Source: Medicago truncatula (Eukaryota > Streptophyta > Magnoliopsida > Fabales > Fabaceae). Taken from it: a DNA stretch of 64,000 nt. Each line of letters begins with the position of its first letter. Position 1 is the first letter of the stretch. The notes below the pieces were generated by a model, which was not told the origin of the DNA, did not search any database, and saw only the letters and a program-made list of their open reading frames with translations. Position numbers and translations under genes: made by a program. Below, piece after piece: positions 34,562-46,861 of the stretch. The DNA lies in NCBI RefSeq assembly GCF_003473485.1, contig NC_053045.1:59438494-59502493 (forward strand). The letters run 5' to 3'.

Positions 34562-36043
34562 TTGGTAAAAGTTCCTTGTTGGACCGAGAAGGTTTGTTGT
34601 TGTAGCTATGTTAAACACGTGTTCATGATTATTGTACATAGAAGTATGGCATATGATGCACCATTCTTGTTAGAATCTTTACTTTTTCTACTTGTGTAAC
34701 TGTGCACACTTTCCATTTTCTTGCTTCTGTGCCTTCATGTAGTAGAATGGCAGCTTTGTCTAGAACACTGTTTGTGCACAAAGTTGCATGTAGAAGAGAT
34801 TTATATTCTTGAATTGAATGTGACTTTCATATATGCAATAATGATGCACTTCAATTGCAACAGTTCATAGTAATAATGAATTTATCTCAGAATTTATGTT
34901 TTACAAATTGTCACCCTAATAAAAAAAAACCGGTTCTATACTATTGGTGCAACTTACACAGCAAATTATTTAATGCTTTTACTTTTTCAAAAAGAAAAAC
35001 TTTCTAACATAATACAACACTTTCTATTACTACATTTGCATGTTCGGAATGACAGAATATCACAGTGACATTGATTTTATTAGAGCTGCAAAGTATAGTT
35101 TCTGTCAAATTCACAGAAGCACACCGCGATTCTATCAAATTCACCATAAATGCGAATGTGCACTCATAGTGATGGTGAATATATTACTGCAATTGTCAAT
35201 TTAGCACAGTAGAATCTTGATGCTTGTAGTAAAAACAAAATTAATAAGATATCTCTGCATTAATTGATATCTACCACTTGTGATAATCTATACTGGTATG
35301 CTAATAATGTAGTACTGGTATTATTGAATATAAAATAGAAATAACTACATTTACTCCAACCTGAATTTAAAATTGAAATTGAAGAGACTTATGACTCTAT
35401 TTCACCCTCCAATTCTTGACTGTGACAACCAGCACCTTCAAGAACAATTACAAAATAATAAGTATATGAAGCACTGACAGAGATACGGACATTGTCACAA
35501 TACTAAAACTCTCACACGTTCGAAAACGATAATTATTTGAGAAAATTGAATGTAAGTATGTGTCATGTCGGTGTTCAACACATCTGACACACATTCAACT
35601 TGAATAGCTATATATAAAACATATGGAGGCGAATGAAGAAACGGTCCCTGTAAAATACCCAACAATGGACTCCCTCCTGGATTCGGGGTACAATAGAATC
35701 TCTTTCCAGAAACAATGCAAATTAGTGCAGCAGAAGCATATAAGAGAGATATAAGAAAACCTTTGTACCATTTGAATTGTGATCTAACATGAACTACAAA
35801 GGTGGCACCTAAGCTAACAAAAACCAATTAATCAAAGAAGCTAGCTAGTTGGAGACGGTCCTTTGGATTCTTGTCATCAAATTGATCAGCTCCTAGAGCA
35901 GGAACACAGCCTTTGATTTCACCACCACCAAGTGCAAGCAAGTATATCGAAGCGTAGAAGAACAAAGCTTTTGTGACATGCAAACAACTTTGTTTTCCAC
36001 AGTTGTGGCTGAAGTTTCTCAGCATGGGATTGAATCACAAGTG
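34540..36043 (-). pseudogene. Truncated NRT1/PTR (NPF) transporter pseudogene
   Basis: This is a degraded partial copy of the intact gene at 43635-46761. The segment 35640-36043 matches its exon 4, including ASIYLLALGGG, GCVPALGADQFDD and FYASIYL. It has a 2-bp loss near 36000, a stop in place of the NWFLFS segment and a small deletion. A short exon 5 remnant lies near 35405-35440. The segment 34540-34830 matches the start of exon 6. Exons 1-3 and most of exon 6, including the second half of the transporter, are absent. Homology stops within about 12 bp of the exon 4 acceptor on the right and at the hairpin on the left. Confidence 0.85.
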
Positions 36044-37659
36044 ATTTAATGTGTGCTTTTACTAATGGAAACTATGGGAAGTGATTTTGTGTCTGTTAAA
36101 TGCGATTTTAGCAATTCTGTTGTCTGCTGTTGGGTTAGTGTTAGATTTTTTGAATAGGCAAATGTTAGTAATTAGTTTGTTAGGAGGAAGGTGAAACGTT
36201 AACAGAAAATTGATTGAACTTAGACGTAGCTCATTCTTTGTCCGAATCTAAATTATTCGGAGACTTTGCCCAGGTAGTGTTAGATAAAATTGATTTTAGC
36301 TTCAAACTATGCTTTAATTAAATGTTTGGTAAAAAAATAATTTACACTAAAATTTTGCAGTAAATTTATACAGAAACAAATTATTTCACTGTTTAGTTGA
36401 TACATAATTTCACTTTAAATTCAGGGTTACAAAATCTATTCAATTCAAAATTATATTTGACGAATAATCACTCAAACATAATTGAGTGTGAAGTGAAGTG
36501 ACAATGTTTTTATGTTAAAAGCTAAAAGCGTTCATTTTCCACTAAAAAAAAATGCATACGTTTTATTGTTTTTAGGTATATTGAGATTAGTACAGCATGC
36601 ATAGTTCACCATATGAATTCTAACCATTATGTTACTTGATAAAAAAAACATGTTGAGATTTGAAAGTAAAATCAACTTTGTTTTATACGAATAATCTAAC
36701 TATTTTTTATTTATGAAATCACAGTAGATAGGGTGGGCAAAATCATTCAATTTTGTACATTCTAACTTGAAGCCAAACACTCTTGTCAAGGGAATGATTG
36801 GGAAAAAATGTTGTTACTTGTTTGTGTGCATGTTTCGAGTGTTTGTTCAAGTCTCATGCTTTCTTCTCTGCCTGAAGAAACATTCCATGCTATTTCATCC
36901 TATGTAATATGTAATGCAACTACCGGAGAATATCAATTTTTGTGGTGCTGTCTCTTTTCTCAAATAATTAGTTCATTAGCTCAAATTTTTACACTTTCAA
37001 GTCTTCGATTAACATTAAGCAATATTTAACATTTAACCAACGACCAGTAACTGAATTATGCTAGAGGATTCATATGTGAATCAGAGATCGAGATATAGAT
37101 ATTTTATGCAAATCCGTAATATTCATTCATATTCAATTTGTGAGCTACCCCCTCTCAAGTGTAGACTCAATTGTCTACACATTAAAATTGCGTAACCCCG
37201 TTGTAGTTGTTCAGGAACTTCATCAACGTCCTCAGGCCTGTAACAACAACAACAAAATGAATCATTCATCCAATATTAAAATTTAAAAACGCTGTTACTT
37301 TACTTACAAATAATCTCCCATGAAAAAGATGATAAATGTTAATACGGGAAGAGGTGTAGATGATAGTCATTGGAACACTATCTGGTCGCAGATGTCTGCA
37401 GCACTGTAATACATACATGCCTCGCATAAGCTTCAGTGACCAAATATTGTTCCACGGGGACAGATGCTGCCATGGATACAGCAAGCGGAAAAACAAATCT
37501 GGAGTGAGTGAGGTAAATGGAGAAGGATGTAATGTATAAAATATACAAACCCTAACCCTTATACGATACCTTGTAAGTTGTAAAGTAACTCAATTCCAAG
37601 TGGGTTGTTATTGAGCCCAATTCTTATTGGTTTACTGACGAAAGTTGCTCATTTGACAT
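36044..37659. other. Intergenic, nothing firmly recognised
   Basis: On the minus strand a stretch at about 37137-37500 can be read as MAASVPVEQYLVTEAYARH and, further on, PEDVDEVPEQLQRGYAILMC, separated by an intron-like gap. It may be a gene remnant, but I could not assign a family. Confidence 0.35.
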
Positions 37660-39880
37660 CAGTTTTTGCTCATTGAAGCCCCAAAATTAATTACTTTTAC
37701 GTCACCTGCAGCAGCAGTTAACTATCGTTCGCTTCCAACGGCAGTTAAATGCAAACAACAACAACAATTAACCATTGTTTGCCAAACTTCAAACTGTGCA
37801 AATTTCTCCATCCCACAAGCCAATTTCTTCAACTTCAAGCAAATTAACTTCAACTTCTACTTCAATTTCAAGTAAGTAATCATGATTCATTTGCATTGAG
37901 TTTTATTTGTTTTTAATGTTAGTTTTTTTTGTTCATTGTTGAAATATGTTAGTCTTTTTGGTAGTTAATGATCAAATGCTTGCTTGTTTGAACAATGAAT
38001 GATGATGATTAGAGTAAGATCAAGTGCAATGTGATAGTTTATAAATTGAAATAACACAATACTTGTATGTTTTTTTATTTTTCACTTCAAGTGTCTGATG
38101 AAATGCCTAAATGAATTTTGGGTTAATGGTGTTTTACATCCGTGTAATATAGGTCATTTTCGGTTTTCCCCCTGTAAATATTTTTTTTTATTTACCCCCT
38201 GTAATTTATTTTTTTTTGGAATACCCCCTAATAGGCTAATAGGTCATTCAAAAACGAACATTTCAGCAAAAAACAAAAAATTGGTTTTTGAATGACCTAT
38301 TAGGGGGGTATTAAAAAAAAAAAAAAAATTTACAGGGGGGAAAACCAGAAATGACCTATATTACAGGGGGTAAATCACTATTAACCCATGAATTTTTCAT
38401 TGTTTTTGCTTGTGTAGATTTGTCTGTGAACCCACAAAGAAGCCGACTTAACAAGGAGGCCATGACCAACAACGCCCGCATGGAGAAGATGGCAGAAAAC
38501 CTACTATGTCTAAGAGGGGAAGGGTGCGTAGAAGTGGCATGGAGGGGACCTCTCAGATTGATGCGTCCTAGATAGTGGACCCTACCCAGTTGTACGATGT
38601 TGCTGATCAACACTACTACAAACCCTGCTAAGGAGCACTACCAGGATTGAGAGCTTGTTGAGCCTCAATATCAGCACCACGATGAGCCTAAGCAACATGG
38701 CTCACCAGCAGCCCCACCAAAATCAGATGCTTTTTCCAGTGTCCATACTGATCTTTCAATTCTACCAGCATTCGATAAACACATCGTGTGTAAGCTATGA
38801 AGCGATGTTGAAGTAAGTATAATTATTTTTTGTCAAATGTTCAAACATTTATTTTAATTATTTTTTTTTAACGGTTTGTTTTTTGTTTTGTATTTGTATT
38901 TCAGAAGCACGAGCATACGGTAAATGCAATCACGCGTGTGAGGAAGATTGTCGCACTTTAAATGTCAGATGCCCAATACTTGAGACTGGGTTCAAGAGCA
39001 TCAGTACTATACCGTGGTTACGACGTTCGCAGAGAGGACGCATGAGAAGACCAACAACTTCCATCTCCTTGATGGGGAGATGCCTATCACACTGGATGAT
39101 GTGACGTGTCATTTACACATCCCCACCGAAGGTAAGATGATGGATCACGATGAGGCCATCTCTTATGAGAAAGGTCTGGAGCTGATGACGGACATGTTGG
39201 GTGTTTTTGAGAAAGAGGCGGTGGAAGAGACGTGGAAACATTGGGGTCGTTATGTAGGTCCCCATTCCTAAAGTGATTATATGAGGGGTACGTAGGGCCA
39301 TTGATCAGAGGTAGATATCGATGAGGAGGAGGCAGATAGAGATGCCATGCGAGAGTAATGCAAGAGGGCTTTCTTGCTCTTTTTGGTCGGTTGCAGCATA
39401 CCAACTAACAAGAGCAACAAAGATATTGACCTCATATGGTTGGACGGGCAACAAGATTTCGCCAGGATACGTGATTGGTCATGGGGTAGGACGACACTGA
39501 CTAATCTCTATTATCAGTTGTCTGAGGCTACTGACCCTGACACGAGTTCCATCAACGGATACATGTCCCTACTTAAGCTAGTAATTTATTTTGTTTTTAT
39601 GTTGGTAGTATATCATATTATAATATGTTAATATAAATGTGTTAACTTAAATGTGTTTGTTTTTATTTTGTTAGGCATGGGCTTCAAAGCACTTCACAAT
39701 TTTATTTTCATGGGACCTTAACAAAGCCTATGCCCTAAACATGGCACATGCTATGCGTTTTATTTCGAGGAAGGGCCACACTTCGTCGACTCACTACCTA
39801 GGCATCCTGGATCGTCTGGTGATGGATTACATCATCTTTATCCCTTACCGTGATAATCAGTAGGTGCTGCCTTTTGCCGA
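37660..39880 (+). pseudogene. Plant mobile domain (PMD/MAIN-like) element, decayed
   Basis: The plant mobile domain occurs in transposon-associated proteins and in MAIN/MAIL family members. Recognisable blocks are TTFAERTHEKTNNFHLLDGE with MPITLDDVTCHLHIPTEG (39014-39130), ETWKHWGRYV (about 39220-39260), LFLVGCSIPTNKS and the following W.W.TTL..LY.QLSEAT segment (39374-39560), and AWASKHF followed by HYLGILDRLVMDYI (about 39676-39860). They occur in family order but are broken by stops and frame changes. An upstream exon-like piece at 38415-38815 starts after a good AG acceptor but contains several stops. The copy is dead. Confidence 0.7.
38120..38387. mobile_element. Foldback Mutator-like MITE (268 bp)
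   Basis: The ends GGGTTAATGGTGTTTTACAT and 'aaatcactattaaccc' are inverted. Nearly the whole element folds back (ataggtcattttcggttttc against gaaaaccagaaatgacctat). The 9-bp duplication atgaatttt flanks it at 38111-38119 and 38388-38396. It has inserted inside the plant mobile domain pseudogene. Confidence 0.85.
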
Positions 39881-39935
39881 TATTTTATGGTAAATAAAAA
39901 CTTGGTGTCTCTCAATACATTGTCTAAAATAACTA

Positions 39936-40197
39936 CTCTCTTCGTTTATAAATATATGTCACAGTCAATCAGTTCATACATGAAAATACACAACTTTAAC
40001 CATTAATATATTTAATTATTTTTGATAAAAAAAATAGAAAAAATCAATATTTTGTAAATATTAATCGAGACAAATTGAACAACATCGTATATACTAACAT
40101 TTGTATTTATATATTAGCTAAAAATTATATGGTCAAAGTAAATTACATGAGTAATGCATATTGTTAAAGTGCGACATGTATTTTCAAACGGATGAAG
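39936..40197. mobile_element. Stowaway-like MITE
   Basis: The ends CTCTCTTCGTTTATAAATA and 'tttcaaacggatgaag' are imperfect inverses with TA flanks. The interior 'atatatgtcaca' pairs with 'gcgacatgtattt'. Confidence 0.55.
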
Positions 40198-40206
40198 TAT
40201 TAAACA

Positions 40207-40677
40207 AGGGACAAGCTGATTAAGAAATTTAAAATAAATATTATATTCGGGACCAATTGATAAATATTTTAAAATAACTATTATACACGAGACAAATTGA
40301 TAAAAAAAAATAATTAAAATCAGGACAAGCTCTGATACGAAATTTAAAATAATTATTACACACGGGACAAGTTGATGAAAAATCTAAAATCTGGACTGAA
40401 TGATAGAACATTTAAAATAAATCGTATACACGGAACAAGCTGATAAAAATTCTAAAATAACTATTATACACTTGACATAGAGATAAAGAGATCTAAAATA
40501 AGTTAGACAACGAACGAGGTGATAAAAATTCTAAAGTAACTATTATACACTGGACAAGATGATAAAGAAATCTAAAATAAATATTATACACGGGACAAAC
40601 AGATAAAAATTCTAAAATAACTATTATACATGGGAGAAACTGATAGAAAAAAAATCTAAAATCGGGACAAGTTGATA
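40207..40677 (+). repeat. 40-bp minisatellite, about 12 copies
   Basis: The unit is roughly gataaaaattctaaaataac followed by tattatacacgggacaagct. About twelve degenerate copies follow head to tail, with period 40 and some internally deleted units. No coding content. Confidence 0.85.
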
Positions 40678-40685
40678 AATAATAA

Positions 40686-40999
40686 GGTTTAATTGCATTT
40701 TTTCCCCCTATGTGTTCACAATCTTGTGAATTTTGCCCCCCATAAAAAAACAATAACAAATCAGCCCTTAAGTTTACCCCTTTTTGCACTTTTGGCCCCT
40801 AGACCAATTTAGACCCAATCAACATACATCCTACTCATTTAAGTGAGGTGCCACGTGTGTGTTGACTGAGTCAAAATTAGTTTGAGGGGCTAAAAGTGCA
40901 AAAGGGGGTAAACTTAAGGGCTGACTTGTTATTGTTTTTTTATAGGGGGCCAAAATCGCAAGATTGTGAAACATAGGAGTGTAAAAGTGCAATTAGGTC
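40686..40999. mobile_element. Foldback Mutator-like MITE, third copy type
   Basis: The element folds back over its length: 'ttagccctta'/'aagtttacccc' blocks on the left pair with 'ggggtaaacttaagggctga' on the right. Ends are GGTTTAATTGCA and TGCAATTAGGTC. The centre carries 'gtgaggtgccacgtgtg', resembling the centres of the copies at 47433-47751 and 56361-56674. The AT-rich flanks make the target duplication uncertain. Confidence 0.75.
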
Positions 41000-41004
41000 A
41001 AAAA

Positions 41005-42790
41005 TAAATAACTATGAATGCTAATATCTTCACCTCATAGTACCAAGAAGTGAAGATATTAGCATTTATAGTGTACCTTTTTAGGTAAATCCAAAAAATA
41101 TATCTTTCAGCATTATGATGAAAATTCATAGCCACGACTGAGTCTCTCTATGTGACCATCACTAGATTATGATGCAAACCATATGTAACAATGAAACATA
41201 AGATTCCAGATGATATTTCATGCATTGGTGGATTTGTAAACAAATATCCAGACAATCAAGGACTCGTTTTATCTGACCATAGGCGACAATAGATGTTTCA
41301 GAAGAATAGTGAAATTAATCACAAGGAATCCAATATAATCACTTTCAAATGGATTGCGATTCAGAAGAATGAATAATCTATTGGACATCGATTATACTGA
41401 AATCATTTTGTTGAATTTCAATATTCTTGTGAATCATCTTCTGCCTCTTATGGTCAACGAGAACATATAATTGATTATTATCTCGATATTTGTTTACAAT
41501 CCACCAATGCATGAACGATCGTGGATCAGAACCACATAGAACAAATCGAGACACTCTGTTTTGATGAATACACACTTTGATATCTAAAACTTTGAATGAT
41601 GAAGTACATGACGTGAACCTTGTTTATAGGTGAAGAAAATCTAAGGAAAATACATGCAACATTCCAAGTGTCAATAAAAACACATGCAATAAACCAAGTG
41701 CATCACATGCAACAAGGTTAGGTGTATCACATGCAATAAGGTTAAGTGTATTTCATGCAACAATGTAACGTGTCAAGTGTGGATATCCCTACAATGTCTT
41801 GAACCTGGATCATTACATGGGCTTGGATCCAGGGATGTAAATGGATATCCATGGATGCGGATAGTGTGATATCTGTGTCCGCTCCGTTGGACAAATATGA
41901 AATTTGTGCCCTATCCATATCCACACGGATATCAATTTAGCGGGTAATCCACGAATTTTGAGTACCCGCAGGTTTATACAGATATCCATGGATAACATTT
42001 ATAAAACAAATTGTTAATATTTTTTAGCTGAAATTTAAAAACCAAAGTTCATCACATGCATTTTCTTTTCTTTTTAGCAAAACATAATATCCATACATTA
42101 CAATAACAACAAAGATTATTGACTCAACAGAAACATAAATAAGTTCCTTACATTTAATAAAAATAAAGTTATTTGATATGACAAAAGTATAAATAAAGCT
42201 CATCATATTCAACAAAAACAAAGCTTATTGTTTCAACAATCCCGACCACTTTCACTATCTTTTAAAGGAGTGTAGTACAAACTTGAATAATCGTGTAATA
42301 ACTAATAACAACTCACAAGCAATACCGAGGTTTTTAGCTTAAAAATTTGAAAGGTATTAAGGTTATTTATGTAATTTATTCAGTTTAATAGCGGGTATGG
42401 ATATCCGTGGGTGTGGATACCATTAAATCCGCATCAATTAATTAGCAGATAATTAAAATATCCGTTTATTTTATCCATAAATATCCATTAAGGTATCTGC
42501 TTCATGTCAGTGGCGGATTTTATCCAGGATATCCGCGGGTGCAGATTTTTTTGCCATCCATGAATCATTAATTGAACTTGTATCATTAGATCATTATATA
42601 TATGGGCCTATATCATATCATCATGAAGCATAGGTTTAACTAATACATAACGATTTGCATCATAATCTAGTGATGGTGATACAGAGGGACTCACACGACA
42701 CTTGAAGTTTCACCATATTGAAGTTTTTTTTTTTTGGATAACCTTAAAATGCACACTATGAATTCTAATATCTCTACTTCCCGTCATAGA
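41005..42790. mobile_element. Inverted-repeat element with a second element nested inside
   Basis: Left arm (about 41047-41195) and right arm (about 42645-42785) are inverted copies. Both share 'gaagatattagcattta' or its variant, 'atccaaaaaa', and 'catcactagattatgatgca'. The extreme left (41006-41080) is a hairpin of its own: AATGCTAATATCTTCAC pairs with GTGAAGATATTAGCATT. Inside lie degenerate 25-bp tandem repeats ('cacatgcaacaaggttaggtg', 41650-41790) and a second inverted structure at 41833-42563. No transposase was seen. Confidence 0.65.
41833..42563. mobile_element. Nested hAT-like element rich in 'ggatatcc' motifs
   Basis: The left end CAGGGATGTAAATGGATATC and right end 'ggatatccgcgggtgcag ... 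ccatccatg' are imperfect inverses. Both sides contain many copies of ggatatcc and tggatac. A clear 8-bp target duplication was not found, so the boundaries are approximate. Confidence 0.5.
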
Positions 42791-43634
42791 CTTGTATACA
42801 TGAATATTATAACTCATATATTTGTTTTTTTATTAATTATTGTAAGATTAAATAACTCTCCACTCCCTTTAAAGATAATGATATTGCAACTCTTTTCCTT
42901 CATGTTTTAAAACACAGACAATCCTCCTTTTAAAGATGCTGAATTTGTATTTTTTTCTTTCCTTTCAAAGATGCTGAATTTGTATTTTTTCGTTAAATTT
43001 CGTTTAACCATGTTAAAAGAGATTTTTATTTTACCAAAATGACATTTATTGTCCAATTCATCTATCGGTTTTTTTGGCCATCAAAGGAGTAGTAATCCCT
43101 TGCTCTTGTTTCCCAAGCTTTAAAGTAGGTCTCTGTATAATCCATCCATCTTTTCGAAGTTTCAACACAAACAAAACAAAAAAAGCAAAATATAGTATCT
43201 TTGCAACACAACTTGTGAAAAATAAAGAAAATATATTAACATCAAACTTAATGATGGTTGACGGGATTAACTCTTGAAAATGGAAAGAGGAAGATGGAAG
43301 ATATGATAGTGAAAAAAAATACAGATTTTGATCTATGGTTTTGTAAAACAAACTTTTTAATTATAAATATTTCAAAAACGTCTCTTACTCTATGAAACTG
43401 TCAAATTGGTTAATAAATTTAAATTCTTACCATCGATCTCTATATTTTAACAATTTACTATTAATTTAATCTCTATCTTTAACCACCAATTATCAATTTA
43501 TTCACTAACATATTTTCAAATAGACTAATGATGAGTAAGATTTGATTGAGCAAAGTAACTTGAGAACATGAATAATCAATTTAATATTACAAAATACATG
43601 ATGATGGGGTGAACAATAATGGCAATAATCATGG
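42791..43634. other. Intergenic, NPF 3' flank
   Basis: No gene recognised. A short duplicated 'aagatgctgaatttgtattttt' occurs at about 42933 and 42968. Confidence 0.45.
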
Positions 43635-46600
43635 TCAGTGGGAGGTTTCTGATCTCTCTTCTTTGAATGGCATATCTTGGAATCTTGTCACAGAGCTTGT
43701 TGACACATTTCCATGATTTGAAGTAGTAGCTAGATGTTTGAGCAACATTTCCCTATCAAATGAAATATCATTTCTATATTTGTACCATTTTGCACAAAAG
43801 ATATATATAACAAAGTTTAGCATACTAAGTATTGCCAAGAACCAATAAAATAGCTCAACATGGTTTTGGTTCAAGTCTGTTCCCTCTAACCATCCTTTAT
43901 TACTCTTTGTAATCCTACTTGTCACTGTGTTTATGAGCTCAACAAAAACTGTGCTCAAATAGTAACCAATTGACAATGAAAGAAATGAGAAAGAAGTGGA
44001 TAGTGAACGCATTCCTTGAGGAGCTTCTTTGTAGAAAAACTCTAATAGTCCAACCAATGTGAACATATCAGCAATGCCAAAGATTGCATAATGGAAAGAA
44101 AGCCAAAAGAGGCTGATTTTTTTGTTATTGTGATCATTGAAATAGTGCTTTCTTTTCACTTCTACTAAACCTGCTATGATCATTGAGATTGCTGATAAAA
44201 CTAGGCCAACACCAACTCTTTGTAGTTCTGTTATTCCATTAGGATGACCGGTAATTTTGCGAGCAAGTGGTACAAATGCAAATTCATAAACAGGTATCAA
44301 AAGGATCATGAATACAAATGGGATCACAGGTATTGATGCTGCTGGAATGTTGAAAGTGCCAATGAATGTGTTCATAAAGGTTCCTTGTTGGACAGAAAAG
44401 GTTTGTAGTTGTGCTAAACATGTGTTCATGAGTATTGTACTTAGAAGGATAGGCATCATTCTTGTTAGAATCTTTACTTCTTCTACTTGTGTTACTGTAC
44501 ACACCCTCCATTTTATTGCTTCTGTGTCTTTAGGTAGAGTGGCTGCTTTGTCTAGAACCCTGTTTTTGCACAAAATTACATGTGTAAGAAATGTATAAGC
44601 TTGAATTGAATGTACCTGTTCATAATCATTCATAGTGTAGTACTTCAATTGCAACAGTTTGTTGTATTGAAGAATTTGTTTTAGGATTTATGTTTGATAA
44701 TGTGAGTATGAGAGAGAACAAAAGTTGTCACAAAATGGTTGTACAAATATCATTTCTCTATATGTTGAACTTAAAGAAAATCATAGAAATAACTAAAATT
44801 ACTCCAACCTGAATTGGCTAGTGTGAGGAATGAGTTTGTTCTTTAAAGTAGACTTATGAGTCTCTATTTCATACAACTCTTCAGAATTATCAGGTACTTT
44901 CACACTCCAATTCTTAACTGTGACAACCAACACCTGCAAGAATAATTACTAAAAGAATTAGTTAACACATAATTATTTGGAGAAAATGAAGAAAAGGGTA
45001 CCTGTAAAATACTCAACAATGGACTCTCCCCAGGAATTCGTTTACGATAGAATCTCTTTCCAGCAACAATGCAAATAAGTGCAGAGGCAGAACATGAGAG
45101 AGATATAAGAAAACCTTTGTACCAATCGAAGATTGTGCTAACATAAACTACAAAAGTGACACCTAAGCTAGCACCAATTGTAATACTAAACAAAAACCAA
45201 TTGAAGAAGCTTGCTAGTTGGAGATATTCTTTTGGATTCATATCATCAAATTGATCTGCTCCTAGAGCAGGAACACAACCTCTGATTCCACCACCACCAA
45301 GTGCAAGCAAGTATATTGAAGCGTAGAAGAGTAAAGCTTTTGTGCCATGTAAACAACTCTTTTTTCCACATAGTTCTGGCTGAAGTTTCTCATCATGGGA
45401 TTGAATCACAAGTAAGGCGTATCCCTGCAATTCAAAAAATACTAACATCAAGTCAATGTCTTGAGTAAGTTAATCAAATAATGAACTTGTTTAATGTAAT
45501 ACTTTACCAACAACTGAATTATGCCAAAGAGGATGCATGTGTTGAGACGATTCATATATGTATCGGAGATGAACCCTCCAACGACAGTCAACAAGAAAGT
45601 AGTTCCCATGAAGTTTGTGGTAGTGGTTGAAGCACCAGGGGAATCAAAATGCATCACAAACAAGAAATATAACACCAAGCTTGCCATGTTTGCCACAAAT
45701 CCTATGTTATCAAGCAACATCATTGCTGCAATCGAAACATAAATGAATTTCGGTTTATTTCAAAAACAAATTAAAGGAATTGTGATGAACATATATAGTT
45801 TACCCACCAAAGATGAAATGAGTAGCTCTATATCCTCCTTGTTTCGGTTTACTTACTGCTTGGTACTCAACATCTTTAACATTAGTCTCATCTTTTGAAT
45901 CCTGTATTTTAAAATCAACACATTTTAAGCATATAGTTTAAAAAATGGTGAGAACCATTTTTGTGAGATATACTATTGGAGAATGATTCAATAACTTCAA
46001 CAAAAAGAAGTTGAAGACGAATATGATGATGGTTGCATAAATAATTTTGTGTAGACACGCTAAATTTTATGTTCGATTCACTCAATCAGTTTATACAAAC
46101 TTTATGCGATAGATATAACCGTGAATGCCTTCATGAATATGCTTTGAAATCCTTGAAGTGAATTGCATAAGTTTCTCTCCATTCTTCCTTTGTACTAGAG
46201 AAAAGAAGATATTAATTTGACATAATATCTCTCTTGGCTAAGATTCAAAATGTGGTTTGCCTTATCATGGGGACTAGGTCATTTCATTAAACATGTTAAG
46301 AATCTCACTTAACTAAAGTTCTAATTAAGATGGTACCAAAGCTTATCCTCGACCTATTTGGCCATCTACTATCAGATTATTGCTATCGAACCACTTGAGT
46401 CACGTTCTAGATATCCTTTTATATGTCTAAAAGAAAGCGTTAAGAGTCTCACGTTAAATAAGATATGACTTGAACATGTGTTTAAATAAATGGGAGCCGT
46501 TATCTCTTTGCACGCAAATTTTGTAAGAATCGAGTTAAAAGAAATCAAAATTCAAAGAAAACACAACCAACCAAGGTGTTTGTATAGATAGCTAAAATAA

Positions 46601-46761
46601 TGGTCATGCAGAATATTTTTTGAACAATGTTTTACACGCAACAAAGATATATGATATAAAAGTTAAATTTTCAATTAAGCTTTAAGTAGGGGAAAACATA
46701 TTAAACATGTTAACATGAACACTCTATATTATGGTGCACGAGATGAGCAGATAGTTACCAT
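43635..46761 (-). CDS. NRT1/PTR family (NPF) transporter, NPF4-like
   Basis: Six exons on the minus strand (46761-46759, 45901-45808, 45725-45508, 45424-45002, 44933-44809, 44559-43635) join in frame into 595 residues. NPF proteins are proton-coupled plasma-membrane or tonoplast carriers of nitrate, peptides, hormones or glucosinolates. Family blocks are LDNIGFVANMASLVLYF, VVGGFISDTY, YASIYLLALGGGGIRGCVPA followed by LGADQFDD, the central loop with CTVTQVEEVKILTRMMPI, CLAQLQTFSVQQG and YEFAFVPLARKITGHPNG. The last two suggest the NPF4 subgroup, with moderate certainty. The usual first-helix ExxER-type proton motif is not evident. The first coding exon contributes only the ATG: the next exon has no usable in-frame Met and begins right after an AG acceptor. 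All introns are GT-AG. A MITE end sits in intron 5. A truncated duplicate lies at 34540-36043. Confidence 0.9.
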
Positions 46762-46851
46762 GGCTGAGGGTGGAAGGGAATAACTTTCCTGAAAGGATGA
46801 CTGTATTGGTGGCTATATATGTTAATTGTGTAATGCGTAACAAATATGTAC

Positions 46852-46858
46852 TTTTATA
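46852..46858 (-). promoter_or_regulatory. TATA box of the NPF gene
   Basis: TATAAAA on the minus strand lies about 90 bp upstream of the ATG at 46761, consistent with a short 5' leader and supporting the ATG-only first exon. Confidence 0.5.
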
Positions 46859-46861
46859 ATG

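Noticed and set aside
38356-38613. Overlapping minus-strand frames in the PMD region
   Set aside because: They are antisense shadows of the decayed plant mobile domain exons.
44308-44598. 96-codon frame antisense to the NPF gene
   Set aside because: Lies wholly within NPF exon 6 on the other strand and is a shadow frame.
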